Source of the DNA: Faecalibacterium prausnitzii
Lineage (GTDB): Bacteria; Bacillota; Clostridia; Oscillospirales; Ruminococcaceae
Direction of reading: 5' to 3'
DNA: 64,000 bases
NCBI RefSeq assembly: GCF_003324185.1
Contig: NZ_PXUP01000015.1
Location: forward strand, 1-64,000
How positions within the stretch are numbered: position 1 is the first letter of the stretch; the number at the start of each line of letters is the position of its first letter. Below the pieces are notes generated by a model. It saw nothing but the letters and a program-made list of their open reading frames with translations, searched no databases and had not been told where the DNA came from. Shown here in pieces: positions 25,121 through 37,776 of the stretch. Made by a program: the position numbers and the translations under genes.

Positions 25121-25810
25121 ATGGCGATCGGTGTGCCCCGCCCGCTGGCGATAGAAAAACCGCAGGCCGTAGATCTTGTACAGGCGGCGCGGTATTTCGG
25201 CGCGCACGGCGAACCGGACGCTACCACGCTGGCACTGCTGCAAAAATGCGCCGTGCCGCTGCTGGCGGCGGCGATGCCCCGGGCGGTGTGGCTGCTGGCA
25301 GACACCCCTGCCCTGACCGAGGCCGGGCTTCTGCCCGGCGAGGATGTGCACAAGCACCTGACCGGCTGCGGGCAGGCCATTCTGCTGGCGGTGACGCTGG
25401 GTCCCGGGGTGGATGCCCAGATCCGCCGGGCGGGCGTGGGCGATATTGCCGCCGGGGTAGCCTCCGATGCCTTGGGCAGCGCACTGGCTGAGCAGGCCGC
25501 CGATGCCGCCGAGGCACAGCTGCGTCAGTGGGCGGCAACAGAGGGAAAGTATCTGACCGGGCGCTTTTCGCCCGGCTACGGCGATTGGGACATCGCGGTG
25601 CAGCCGCTGGTGGCAGCAGCGCTGGACACCGTGCGCAAGGCCGGGCTGTGCGTCACCGACACCAACCTGATGACCCCGCGCAAGAGCGTGACTGCCCTGT
25701 TGGGGGTCAGCGACCACCCGGTAAAAGGACAACTGGCCGGGTGCGGCCATTGCGTGCTGCGCACCCGCTGCGAATACAGAAAGAGGGGAAAGACCTGTGC
25801 AAGTGAATGA
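25121..25810 (+). CDS. Methionine synthase activation-domain-like protein
   Basis: A 229-residue protein resembling the SAM-binding activation domain of cobalamin-dependent methionine synthase, carried as a separate gene. The C-terminal GRFSPGYGDWDIAVQPLV and the TDTNLMTPRKSVTALLGVSD segment match the domain's SAM-binding core, and the end carries three cysteines (CGHCVLRTRC). It would reactivate oxidised cobalamin by reductive methylation. It starts at ATG 25121 behind AAGGAGG and overlaps metH by 14 bp, so both parts are made together. Confidence 0.78.
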   Translation: MAIGVPRPLAIEKPQAVDLVQAARYFGAHGEPDATTLALLQKCAVPLLAAAMPRAVWLLADTPALTEAGLLPGEDVHKHLTGCGQAILLAVTLGPGVDAQIRRAGVGDIAAGVASDALGSALAEQAADAAEAQLRQWAATEGKYLTGRFSPGYGDWDIAVQPLVAAALDTVRKAGLCVTDTNLMTPRKSVTALLGVSDHPVKGQLAGCGHCVLRTRCEYRKRGKTCASE

Positions 25811-28220
25811 ACTTTTCAGACAGAGCAATACCATCCTGCTGGACGGCGGCATGGGCACCATGCTGCAAGCTGCCGGGCTCAAGCTGGGCGCACGCCCGGA
25901 AGAGCTGAACATCACCGACCCGGCGCTCATCGAGGGCATCCATGGGCAGTACGCTGCGGCGGGCAGCCGCATCGTCAACGCCAACACCTTTGGTGCTTCT
26001 GCCCACAAGCTGGCAGGCAGTGCCTACACGCTGGAGCAGGTCATCACCGCAGGCATTGAAAACTGCAAGCGCGCCTGTGCGCCCTACGGTGCGCTGACCG
26101 CGCTGGACGTAGGCCCGCTGGGCGAGCTGCTGGAACCCAGCGGAACGCTGGCCTTTGAGGATGCTGTGGCTGAGTATGCCCGCATCGTCAAGGCAGGCGA
26201 AGCCGCCGGGGCGGACCTGATCTTTTTTGAGACCTACACCGACCTGTACGAGTTGAAGGCCGCCCTGCTGGCTGCCAAGGAGAACACCCACCTGCCCATT
26301 CTGGCCAGCATGAGCTTTGAAGCAGGCGGGCGCACCTTTACCGGCTGCACAGTGGAAAGCTTTGCCGCCACCGCCCGGGGCTTGGGGGCAGACGCCGTGG
26401 GCATCAACTGTTCGCTGGGACCCAAAGAGATCTTTCCTATGGCAAAGCGGCTGGCCGAGGCTGTACCCGGCAACTTCCCAGTGTTCGTCAAGCCCAACGC
26501 CGGTCTGCCCCGGGCGGACGGCAGCGGCTACGACATCACCCCGCAGCTGTTCGCCTTGCAGATGAAGCCCTACCGGGAGCTGCACCTGTTTGCCGCCGGC
26601 GGCTGCTGCGGCACCACCCCGGAGTTCATCAAGCTGCTCAACGGCACCTTTGCAGGCTGCACCCCGGGGCGTCCTGCGCACCGGATGCCCTCGGTGCTGT
26701 GCACCCCGGTGGACACCGTTACGGTAGACGGCATCACGGTGGTGGGCGAGCGCATCAACCCCACCGGCAAAAAGCGCTTCCAGCAGGCATTGCGGGAAGG
26801 CGACATGAACTATGTGCTGGAACAGGCCGTCAGTCAGGCAGAGGCCGGGGCGCAGATTCTGGACGTGAACGTGGGCGCACCCGGCGTGGACGAGCCGGTG
26901 CTGATGGAGCAGGTGGTCAAGGCTCTGCAAAGCGTGACCAGTCTGCCTTTGCAGCTGGACTCCTCCAACGTGGAGGCGCTGGCGCGGGGTCTGCGGGTGT
27001 ACAACGGCAAGCCCATCGTCAACTCCACCAACGGCGAGCCGGAAAAGCTTGCCACCATCCTGCCGCTGTGCAAGAAGTACGGTGCCGCCATCGTGGGACT
27101 TGCCATCGACGAAAAAGGCATCCAGCCCAAAGCCGCAGACCGCGTAGCCATTGCCCGCCGCATCACCGAGGCGGCGCTGGCAGCGGGCATTCCCCGGGAG
27201 GATATCTACATCGACTGCCTTACCCTGACCGCCAGCGCCCAGCAGGAGGATGTGCTGGCCACGGTACAAGCGCTGGAAGCCTGCAAAAAGGAGCTGGGAG
27301 TGCGCACCGTGCTGGGCGTGTCCAACATCAGCTTTGGTCTGCCATGCCGCACCTACCTGAACACCACCTTTTTGACCATGGCCATGTACGCCGGGCTGGA
27401 CCTTGCCATCATGAACCCCTCCAGCGAAGAGATGATGGCGGCGGTGTACGCCTACAACGTGCTGACCAACCGGGACAAGCAGAGCACAAAGTACATCGAG
27501 CGCTTTGCCGACCGTGTGCCCGCCAGCACCGCACTGGCACAGGCTGCAAAAGCCGCGCCTGCCGCCAGTGCTGCCGAAGCAGAACTTACCGGTCCCTACG
27601 CCGCCCTGATGAAAGCGGTGGAAAAGGGCTTGAAGGGTGACGCCGCCGCCCATACCCGCGCCCTGCTGGCAGAAAAGCAGCCGCTGGAGGTGGTGGACAA
27701 AGCCTTGATCCCCGCTTTGGACATCGTGGGTGCCAAGTACGAAAAAGGCACTCTCTTCCTGCCACAGCTGCTGCAGGCTGCCAGCGCCGCCCAGAGCGCC
27801 TTTGAGGAGATCAAAACTGCCATTGCCCAAAAGGGCGAGGGCAGCGCCAGCAAGGGGCGTATCGTCCTTGCCACCGTCAAGGGCGATGTACACGACATCG
27901 GCAAAAACATCGTCCGGGTCATTCTGGAAAACTACGGCTTTGAGGTACTGGACCTTGGCCGGGACGTACCGGTGGAGACGGTGGTGGACACCGTGCGGGA
28001 AAAGGACGTGCATCTGGTAGGTCTTTCGGCCCTGATGACCACCACCCTGAAAAGCATGGAGGAGACCATCGCCGCCCTGCACGCCGCTAAGCTCGACTGC
28101 AAGATCATGGTGGGCGGTGCCGTGCTGACCCCGGAATACGCCGAAAAGATCGGCGCGGACTGGTACGCCAAGGACGCCAAGCGCAGCGCCGACATCGCCA
28201 AGGAGTTCTTTGGAGTGTAA
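25797..28220 (+). CDS. metH: Cobalamin-dependent methionine synthase, lacking the activation domain
   Basis: An 807-residue enzyme that transfers a methyl group from methyltetrahydrofolate to homocysteine. Domains in order: homocysteine S-methyltransferase (about 1-290, with zinc cysteines including FAAGGCCGTTPEF), pterin-binding (about 305-560, beginning TVVGERINPTGKK), then cobalamin cap and Rossmann domains (about 590-807) with the base-off DVHDIGKNIV motif near 698. The usual fourth activation domain is absent and is supplied by the overlapping upstream gene. The start is GTG at 25797. Confidence 0.92.
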   Translation: MQVNELFRQSNTILLDGGMGTMLQAAGLKLGARPEELNITDPALIEGIHGQYAAAGSRIVNANTFGASAHKLAGSAYTLEQVITAGIENCKRACAPYGALTALDVGPLGELLEPSGTLAFEDAVAEYARIVKAGEAAGADLIFFETYTDLYELKAALLAAKENTHLPILASMSFEAGGRTFTGCTVESFAATARGLGADAVGINCSLGPKEIFPMAKRLAEAVPGNFPVFVKPNAGLPRADGSGYDITPQLFALQMKPYRELHLFAAGGCCGTTPEFIKLLNGTFAGCTPGRPAHRMPSVLCTPVDTVTVDGITVVGERINPTGKKRFQQALREGDMNYVLEQAVSQAEAGAQILDVNVGAPGVDEPVLMEQVVKALQSVTSLPLQLDSSNVEALARGLRVYNGKPIVNSTNGEPEKLATILPLCKKYGAAIVGLAIDEKGIQPKAADRVAIARRITEAALAAGIPREDIYIDCLTLTASAQQEDVLATVQALEACKKELGVRTVLGVSNISFGLPCRTYLNTTFLTMAMYAGLDLAIMNPSSEEMMAAVYAYNVLTNRDKQSTKYIERFADRVPASTALAQAAKAAPAASAAEAELTGPYAALMKAVEKGLKGDAAAHTRALLAEKQPLEVVDKALIPALDIVGAKYEKGTLFLPQLLQAASAAQSAFEEIKTAIAQKGEGSASKGRIVLATVKGDVHDIGKNIVRVILENYGFEVLDLGRDVPVETVVDTVREKDVHLVGLSALMTTTLKSMEETIAALHAAKLDCKIMVGGAVLTPEYAEKIGADWYAKDAKRSADIAKEFFGV

Positions 28221-28240
28221 CGCGGAATATTTCAGATTCA

Positions 28241-28272
28241 GACTGCTGAAAAGTGCGGACTTTTCAGCAGTC
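28241..28272 (+). terminator. metH terminator
   Basis: GACTGCTGAAAA and TTTTCAGCAGTC form a 12-bp stem followed by TTTTTTCA. Confidence 0.9.
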
Positions 28273-28448
28273 TTTTTTCATGGGCAGGGCGTTTATCGCA
28301 ATTTTCAAAAACAGTGCCTGTCAAAACGGCATATTTGCGATATGCAGTTTGCGGATGTTGCTCGGACATTATAAACGCAAACTGCAATATTTGCAAACTG
28401 TTCAAATTTACCACAAAGAATTGCCACGATTGTCTGGCATAATAAGGG

Positions 28449-28720
28449 TGCACTCAGGGAGAACGGAACGGACATCCCCCATAACCTCCGAAAGGTTCTC
28501 CCCGCAAAAACCCATGCAGGCACATTTCCCTGCGGGTGCGGCCGCAGCAGCGGCGCACAGCAGGCCCATAAAAAACTGTCTCCCGTTTCTATGCGAGGCA
28601 ATAGCCAGAACGGCGGACAGACTACCAAATCCCTCCTGATCAAGCCGCAATGTTCAGGGGTTCCTATACAGCAGGCAGTGTCGCTTTCCTCCTCCTTTCC
28701 ACGACACTGCCTGCTTTTTG
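28449..28720 (+). ncRNA. Candidate structured RNA ending in a strong terminator
   Basis: The 670-bp gap between metH and the CRISPR array has no convincing gene. It holds an extended -10 box (TGGCATAAT, about 28435), several short hairpins (for example GGAGAAC with GTTCTCC), a possible closing stem (TCAGG with CCTGA, about 190 nt apart), and a very strong terminator at 28670-28715 (AGCAGGCAGTGTCG and complement, then TTTTTGTTT). That terminator needs a transcript to end. A separate inverted repeat lies upstream (28344-28353 and 28376-28385). I could not match it to 6S, tmRNA, SRP or RNase P RNA. Confidence 0.3.
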
Positions 28721-28795
28721 TTTACGCATTTTCCCCTGAAATGCCAGAAAGCGCAAGGTCGGAGGAACTGCCCTTGCCCCCGGTCTCCTGCATAC

Positions 28796-28893
28796 AAAAC
28801 CGCCCCGGCTTCCATCACGGAAACCGGGGCGGTTCGTTTGCTTTATGGGTACTTTTTTCAGGCGCTCACGCAAAACCTTGCGAGGGGGCTTTT
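28796..28893 (-). repeat. Junction block J1 (terminator hairpin and tail) after the CRISPR array
   Basis: The hairpin AACCGCCCCGG ... CCGGGGCGGTT (28796-28834) has the loop TTCCATCACGGAA. It is followed toward the array by a decayed version of the tail also seen at 45217-45312 (GCGTGAGCGC and CCCCCTCGCAAG). In the minus direction it ends the CRISPR transcript. Members of the same family lie at 37185, 45176, 51491, 58321 and 62353. Confidence 0.7.
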
Positions 28894-29408
28894 GGTAAGC
28901 CCCGCGGATGCAGGGAAAAGGTCCGTAGGAGGAATAGACATCAAGAGGGTCTAGGATCACCCCCGCGGATGCAGGGAAAAGATAAGGCAGAGCATCTGGT
29001 ACAGCACCACGTAGGGATCACCCCCGCATATGCGGGGAAAAGCGGTTATCGCCGTAGCCAACCGGATGCAAGCCGGGATCACCCCCGCGCATGCGGGGAA
29101 AAGATTGCCGCGAGTATGTGCCCCATCTGGGTGCGAGGATCACCCCCGCGTATGCGGGGAAAGGGCCACCTGACGCTTGCAGTCAGCCATATGCATAGGA
29201 TCAACCCCGCGTATGCGGGGAAAAGTAGTCCATCATGCCGCGGAAGTTGGCGTTGCAGGGATCACCCCCGCGCATGCGGGGAAAAGATTTGTTGTTGCGT
29301 ATATCCACGCAATAACATAGGATCACCCCCGCGTATGCGGGGAAAATGCCGTTGCCATCATTCGATGATACTCGTGAATGGGATCACCCCCGCGTATGCG
29401 GGGAAAAG
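28893..29408 (-). CRISPR. Type I-E CRISPR array, nine repeats and eight spacers
   Basis: 28-nt repeats recur every 61 bp at 28893, 28954, 29015, 29076, 29137, 29198, 29259, 29320 and 29381, with 33-nt spacers. In the transcribed (minus) direction the repeat starts CTTTTCCCCGCATACGCGG and ends GGTGATCC, the I-E form with a hairpin CCCCGC...GCGGGG. The two repeats at the low-coordinate end are degenerate (the last has lost its 5' half), marking the trailer end. The leader is therefore at the 29408 side, next to the cas genes. Confidence 0.95.
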
Positions 29409-29443
29409 ACTAAAAAGATCCCGTAGCACCGTGTCTCCCGTTG

Positions 29444-29584
29444 CTATTGTACCGCTGTTCCCTTCAGTTTGCAATAAACCTGTTGTATCAAATGGCAGTC
29501 CGGCAGGGCGCGATGCTCCACTTTTTCTGCCAGCTGAAAATACTGTGCCAGCGCCTGCAGGTCCGGCCGGATCATGCCCGGCAT
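29444..29584 (-). pseudogene. Remnant of cas1 fused to the CRISPR leader
   Basis: Directly after cas6e, with GAGAGGGACGAG before the ATG at 29584, lies a 46-codon frame. Its first dozen residues, MPGMIRPDLQAL, look like the start of Cas1e proteins. The rest (from AQYFQLAEKVEH) does not, and runs into the leader promoter. A normal I-E operon would have about 1.2 kb of cas1-cas2 here. I infer a deletion that fused the 5' end of cas1 to leader sequence. The Cas1 match is short and from memory, hence moderate confidence. Confidence 0.5.
29446..29474 (-). promoter_or_regulatory. CRISPR leader promoter
   Basis: On the minus strand TTGCAA (29474-29469) and TACAAT (29451-29446) are 17 bp apart, directed into the array, whose first repeat is about 35 bp downstream. 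It overlaps the 3' end of the cas1 remnant, so the array can be expressed independently of the cas operon. Confidence 0.75.
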
Positions 29585-29594
29585 CTCGTCCCTC

Positions 29595-30227
29595 TCAGTT
29601 TCCTCCGCGCATAATGGTCATCAGCCCAAGGCCGTAGGCCTTGCCGCGCCCTATGCCCTGACACAGCAGCGCCCGGAACTGCTCTGCATCGGTCACCTGT
29701 AAAACGCCCTCGTAGGTCACTGCCAGCAGGGTCACCGGCCGGGTGCCGTGCTTGGCAAAGTGCTGCCACTGCACCCGGGTCACGGTAAATTCCTCCTCCC
29801 GCAGGGCAAAGCCGTGCTTTTCAGCGCGCTCCAACAGCCACTGCTTCTGGTACTGTGTTGTGCAGTGTGCGGCCACGGTCCCCCGCGCTGCGGGGTTTTG
29901 GGGGTCTTTGCAGCTTTTGGTGGGGTTTGCAGTCAGCCGAAACTGCCAGCAGCTGCCCGGCTCCACCCGCTGCAAAAGCGGGTCGTAGCTGCGGGTCTCC
30001 GCAGCCGCTCCGGTGCCAAACTGCTCCACCACGCCGGACAGCTCCGGCGCGTCCTCGCTGAGCAGCAGCAGATACAGCCGCTCTCCCAGACGATCCAACC
30101 GCCACAGCCTGCGGCGGCGCTCCCCTGCAAAAGCGCTTTCCACTGCGCCATGCAGTTTTTGCGGTGCCGCCAGCGCAGCCATCGTGCTGCGGCGGGTGAG
30201 ATCGAGTTCTACCCGTGATAAATACAT
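29595..30227 (-). CDS. cas6e: Cas6e (CasE/Cse3) crRNA endonuclease
   Basis: A 210-residue RAMP protein that cuts the repeat hairpin to give crRNAs with an 8-nt 5' handle. The N-terminal YLSRVELDLTRRSTMAALAAPQKLHGAVESAF holds the conserved His of CasE, and the C-terminal glycine-rich loop GIGRGKAYGLGLMTI is typical. It follows cas5e by 15 bp and is the last intact gene of the cas operon. Confidence 0.93.
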   Translation of the reverse strand: MYLSRVELDLTRRSTMAALAAPQKLHGAVESAFAGERRRRLWRLDRLGERLYLLLLSEDAPELSGVVEQFGTGAAAETRSYDPLLQRVEPGSCWQFRLTANPTKSCKDPQNPAARGTVAAHCTTQYQKQWLLERAEKHGFALREEEFTVTRVQWQHFAKHGTRPVTLLAVTYEGVLQVTDAEQFRALLCQGIGRGKAYGLGLMTIMRGGN

Positions 30228-30242
30228 TCTCTCGCCCCCTTT

Positions 30243-30905
30243 TTACAATTCCCGGAACGGATCGTGCTCCGTAGTCTCCGGGCTGTCCGGCATCTTCTGC
30301 CATAGTTCCCGTACCGAGCGGTAGCCGTACTGCCGATGATGCGGGTCAAAGCTCACCGGCACATCCCGCTGCGGAGCCGTGCCCGGCTCCAGCGGATCGG
30401 CGTCCAACAAGATCCGGCTCTGCCGTCCCGGGCACAGGGGCGGTTCCGCTTGCAGCACCTCCTGCAAGCTGCCCGGGCGTACGCCCAGACAGAGCGGCAG
30501 GGTAGGCGGGCAGCAGCGGCGGCCGAGATACAGCGGAAACGCCGGGTGCAGAAGCGCCTGCTGCAGTTGCTGCAAAAGGGCGGCATCCTCGCTTTCAATG
30601 CCGGCCAGAAACACGGCATCCTGCAAATAATGGCGGTAGGTCACATAAGAGGTCTTTTCGTCCTGCGTCTTTGCCGTGTGGTAGTCCACCAGCAGCTGCC
30701 CTTCCCGCTCCACACGGACACCGAACCGCAGCCCGGTCAGCCGGGTCAGCGCTTCGCTCTCGTCCCGCCGCAGCCCCAGAGCTGCCGCCAGCAGACCGAT
30801 CACGCCGCTCTTGGTGGGTTCCCGGCCCGTCTTGCGGGTCTCAAATTTAGAGTCCGCGCCCCACGCCTGCAAAGGCGCTGCCAGCCGAAGCAACAGCGTT
30901 GCCAT
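30243..30905 (-). CDS. cas5e: Cas5e (CasD)
   Basis: A 220-residue RAMP subunit of Cascade that caps the 5' handle of the crRNA. The start LLLRLAAPLQAWGADSKFETRKT and TKSGVIGLLAAALGLRRDE are diagnostic of Cas5. It overlaps cas7e by one base and is co-transcribed with the rest of the Cascade genes. Confidence 0.93.
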   Translation of the reverse strand: MATLLLRLAAPLQAWGADSKFETRKTGREPTKSGVIGLLAAALGLRRDESEALTRLTGLRFGVRVEREGQLLVDYHTAKTQDEKTSYVTYRHYLQDAVFLAGIESEDAALLQQLQQALLHPAFPLYLGRRCCPPTLPLCLGVRPGSLQEVLQAEPPLCPGRQSRILLDADPLEPGTAPQRDVPVSFDPHHRQYGYRSVRELWQKMPDSPETTEHDPFREL

Positions 30906-31963
30906 TACCCCACCTCATTTCCGGCAAGCGCATCCCGGACAGCCTTTTCCAGTGCGTCCAGCATCGCCTTTGCCGTCTGCGCCGGAGCCAGCACCTCCAG
31001 CCCGCTGCCCACGGTAAAGCTTTGCGCGGGAGCCTCGGCAAAGCTGCTGTACATCTGCTGCGCATACTGCGCCAGTGCCGCCTTGGAAGGTGCGGCGTAA
31101 CCCTGCGCACTGCGGGGCACGGCACGCTCGAATGCGCCGCACAGGTTCACCGGCTGATCCTCCCGCAGGGTCACATATACCGCGTCCGGCAGAGTGCGGT
31201 TTGCAAAGGTGTTCTGCTTGCCGGTGGGCATGGAGAAGAGGAACGCCTCACCAAAGGCCCGCACCGTCTCCGCTGCCTGCGCTGCACCCAGCTGCCCGGC
31301 CAGCTCCATCACGTTCACCGTAGCATAGCGGTACAAGGTGGAGGAGTTGTACTCCACCGTGCCCAGATGGCTTGCACCGGCGTTGTCCTCTGCCTGACAG
31401 TCATCCACGGCGGTAAAGTAATCGTACTCGTTCTGCACGGCATGGGTGGAGATGCTGTGCGCCACCTGCGCAGCGGCGTCATAGTTCAGAGAAGGGTCAT
31501 CTGCCACCATGCGGCCAAACAGCGCCATGTCCATCGAGGGCACTGCTTTCAGGGCATCCCGATACTGCTTTTTATCCGCAGAGCCCTCCACAGCCAGCTC
31601 TGCCAACGCCTTTGCCTGCGCAACGCTCATGAAGAACAGTGCCTTGGTGCCCTTATCGTCGCTCTTGATGCCCGCATTCTCCAGCGCTTTCTTTGCCAGC
31701 TTGTCCGCATCCAGCTCCGGAGCCAGTGCAAGGATCTGCGCCTTCACCAGTTCTGCGGCCTTTTTGGTGCGCTTGCCCACGTCTAGCTGAGCATTCTCCG
31801 CAAAGGCTGCGCGCATGGCGTGCTTCCATGCCTGTGAGGAAACTCTGGCGCGGAGCACACCGCCGTACACTGCCGTTTTGGGGCTGCCGGTATCGTCCCG
31901 GTTGATGCAGCTGGGCGGGACGGTCTGCAAAATGTGGAAATCAACATACAGGCGCTTATTCAT
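30905..31963 (-). CDS. cas7e: Cas7e (CasC/Cse4), Cascade backbone
   Basis: A 352-residue subunit that polymerises along the crRNA. Typical N-terminus YVDFHILQTVPPSCINRDDTGSPKTAVYGG, then RARVSSQAWKHAMR. The frame extends upstream, but the ATG at 31963 has the proper family start and AAGGAGAA 6 bases before it. The start is just past the cas8e-associated cse2 stop. Confidence 0.93.
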   Translation of the reverse strand: MNKRLYVDFHILQTVPPSCINRDDTGSPKTAVYGGVLRARVSSQAWKHAMRAAFAENAQLDVGKRTKKAAELVKAQILALAPELDADKLAKKALENAGIKSDDKGTKALFFMSVAQAKALAELAVEGSADKKQYRDALKAVPSMDMALFGRMVADDPSLNYDAAAQVAHSISTHAVQNEYDYFTAVDDCQAEDNAGASHLGTVEYNSSTLYRYATVNVMELAGQLGAAQAAETVRAFGEAFLFSMPTGKQNTFANRTLPDAVYVTLREDQPVNLCGAFERAVPRSAQGYAAPSKAALAQYAQQMYSSFAEAPAQSFTVGSGLEVLAPAQTAKAMLDALEKAVRDALAGNEVG

Positions 31964-31965
31964 GA

Positions 31966-32580
31966 TCAATTCTCCTTTTCTTTCTCTTCCGGTGCAGGCT
32001 TCGGGTCGCGGTACAGATCCTGCCCCCACCGCAGACGGACATTGGCGGGAATCTGTGCATACCGCGGGTCGGTGCATTGCAATTCATACAGGTCTGCCGC
32101 AAGCTGCGGATAGTCCAGCGGGATGCCGCCATCCTTTGCCGTGCTCAACAGCTGGATCATGCCCCGCAGATGGTGGCTGATCTCGGTAATTTCTTCTGCG
32201 GTGGCCAGCGCATTGAACCGCCGGAGCACACTGGCCTCGGTCCAGTCCTGTCCGGCACTGCTCCGCTCTGCCAGCTGCCGCACCGCACGCCCCAGCGTGT
32301 TGCCGGGGCAGTTCATGGGGCGGTCGTTCCCCTGCTGATGCATAGCATACAGGGTCAGGGCGAGGTAGACCGCCCACTCTGCCGCCGAGGGAGCACTGCG
32401 GCCCTGAAAGCTTTCCGGCATTCCCAGCAAAAAACTTCCCCACAGTTCCGGCAGCTCGCCGGGTGCGTGGCCGATACCCCGCCGCAGCTTTGCCAGTTCT
32501 GCCCGCCGCTGGTTGTCCGGCAGAGCCTGAAGCCTGTGCAGCTGCTGCGCCGCATACAGTTTGACATCCTGTGTTTTCAT
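31966..32580 (-). CDS. cse2: Cse2 (CasB), Cascade small subunit
   Basis: A 204-residue helical protein that stabilises the R-loop. The pattern RAELAKLRRGIGHAPGELPELWG near residue 28 and ISHHLRGMIQLLSTAKDGGIPLDYPQLAADLY are characteristic. It lies between cse1 and cas7e with very short gaps. Confidence 0.9.
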   Translation of the reverse strand: MKTQDVKLYAAQQLHRLQALPDNQRRAELAKLRRGIGHAPGELPELWGSFLLGMPESFQGRSAPSAAEWAVYLALTLYAMHQQGNDRPMNCPGNTLGRAVRQLAERSSAGQDWTEASVLRRFNALATAEEITEISHHLRGMIQLLSTAKDGGIPLDYPQLAADLYELQCTDPRYAQIPANVRLRWGQDLYRDPKPAPEEKEKEN

Positions 32581-32592
32581 ACAACTCCCCCT

Positions 32593-37030
<4,438 letters not shown>

Positions 37031-37184
37031 TCATCAAAACGAAAGTGTCCTTGCAAGGTAAAGAAAACTGCTATTTATGGCCCTGTTCTGCCTTCTGTTC
37101 CAAAGATACGCTTCTGCCCTTCTGCTGTCAATGACTCTGCGCCAATTCATCAAAGCTACAAAAAAACGATTTCTTTTTTGTATA

Positions 37185-37290
37185 AAAAACCGCCCCGGCT
37201 TCCATTGCGGAAACCGGGGCGGTTCATTCTGTTTATTGGTGTTCTTTCAGACACTCAATGCCTACCAACTGGCATTCAGTTTTTGAAGTT
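37185..37290 (-). repeat. Junction block J2 after the first XRE gene
   Basis: The hairpin AACCGCCCCGG ... CCGGGGCGGTT (37185-37224) has the loop TTCCATTGCGGAA, followed by a tail related to J1 and J3. It terminates the XRE gene in the minus direction. The rest of 36908-37290 contains no gene I can support. Confidence 0.7.
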
Positions 37291-37653
37291 TTAGTCATAT
37301 CTGTATTTAGAGGACTTTCCGTACACTTTTCGGAGCGATTTTTTCAGGCTGACCACCGTTTCTTTGATGATCTTTGCCTCATCGGCGGAGCAATCTGCAA
37401 GCTGTTCGGTCATCCAGCTGTCGAACACCGGCTTTGCTTTTTTGATCTCGATACACAGCAGCTCGTCCGCCGAACAGTCCAGCGCGTTGATGATGTCGAT
37501 CAGCGTTTTCAGGCTGGGCACGGAGTTGCCCGTCTCGATATGGCTGATGTGCGTGACCACAACGCCGACCTCATTGGCCAGCTGTTCCTGCGTCATGCCC
37601 TTTGCAAGGCGGCAGGCACGGATGCGTTTTCCGATGTCGGCGTAGTCCACCAT
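37291..37653 (-). CDS. XRE-family regulator, copy 1
   Basis: A 120-residue protein. The Cro/C1 helix-turn-helix (about residues 7-62, RACRLAKGMTQEQLANEVGV and THISHIETGNSVPSLKTLID) is followed by a short helical tail with a basic end. It is nearly identical to the gene at 62442-62804, differing at about four residues. It probably represses its own promoter or a neighbouring defence module. It lies between the CRISPR-Cas locus and the dynamin operon with its own promoter. Confidence 0.9.
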   Translation of the reverse strand: MVDYADIGKRIRACRLAKGMTQEQLANEVGVVVTHISHIETGNSVPSLKTLIDIINALDCSADELLCIEIKKAKPVFDSWMTEQLADCSADEAKIIKETVVSLKKSLRKVYGKSSKYRYD

Positions 37654-37690
37654 AGTACAAGCACCCTCCGTTTTGTGAAGTGATACTTGT

Positions 37691-37719
37691 ATTGTATGTG
37701 CAATCGACCGGGATTGTAA
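37691..37719 (-). promoter_or_regulatory. Promoter of XRE copy 1
   Basis: TTACAA (37719-37714) and TACAAT (37696-37691), 17-bp spacer. The sequence AAGTGATACTTGTATTGTATG just downstream is shared with copy 2 and contains a short palindrome (AAGTGATACTT), a likely autoregulatory site. Confidence 0.65.
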
Positions 37720-37776
37720 TAACCTGAAAGTGCAGTGGACCGATAAAGTATTTTCAAAAAACGCATCAGCAGATGC

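Noticed and set aside
25707-28082. A 791-residue open frame antisense to metH
   Set aside because: It mirrors a clear methionine synthase and arises from the GC-rich codon use of the real gene. No ribosome binding site or family match.
29444-29584. A genuine small CRISPR-associated gene after cas6e
   Set aside because: Considered, but its start resembles Cas1e and its tail overlaps the leader promoter, so a deletion remnant is more likely.
28591-29637. A 348-residue open frame running through the CRISPR array
   Set aside because: Its repeating GITPAYAGK/DHPRACGEK peptide is just translated CRISPR repeats.
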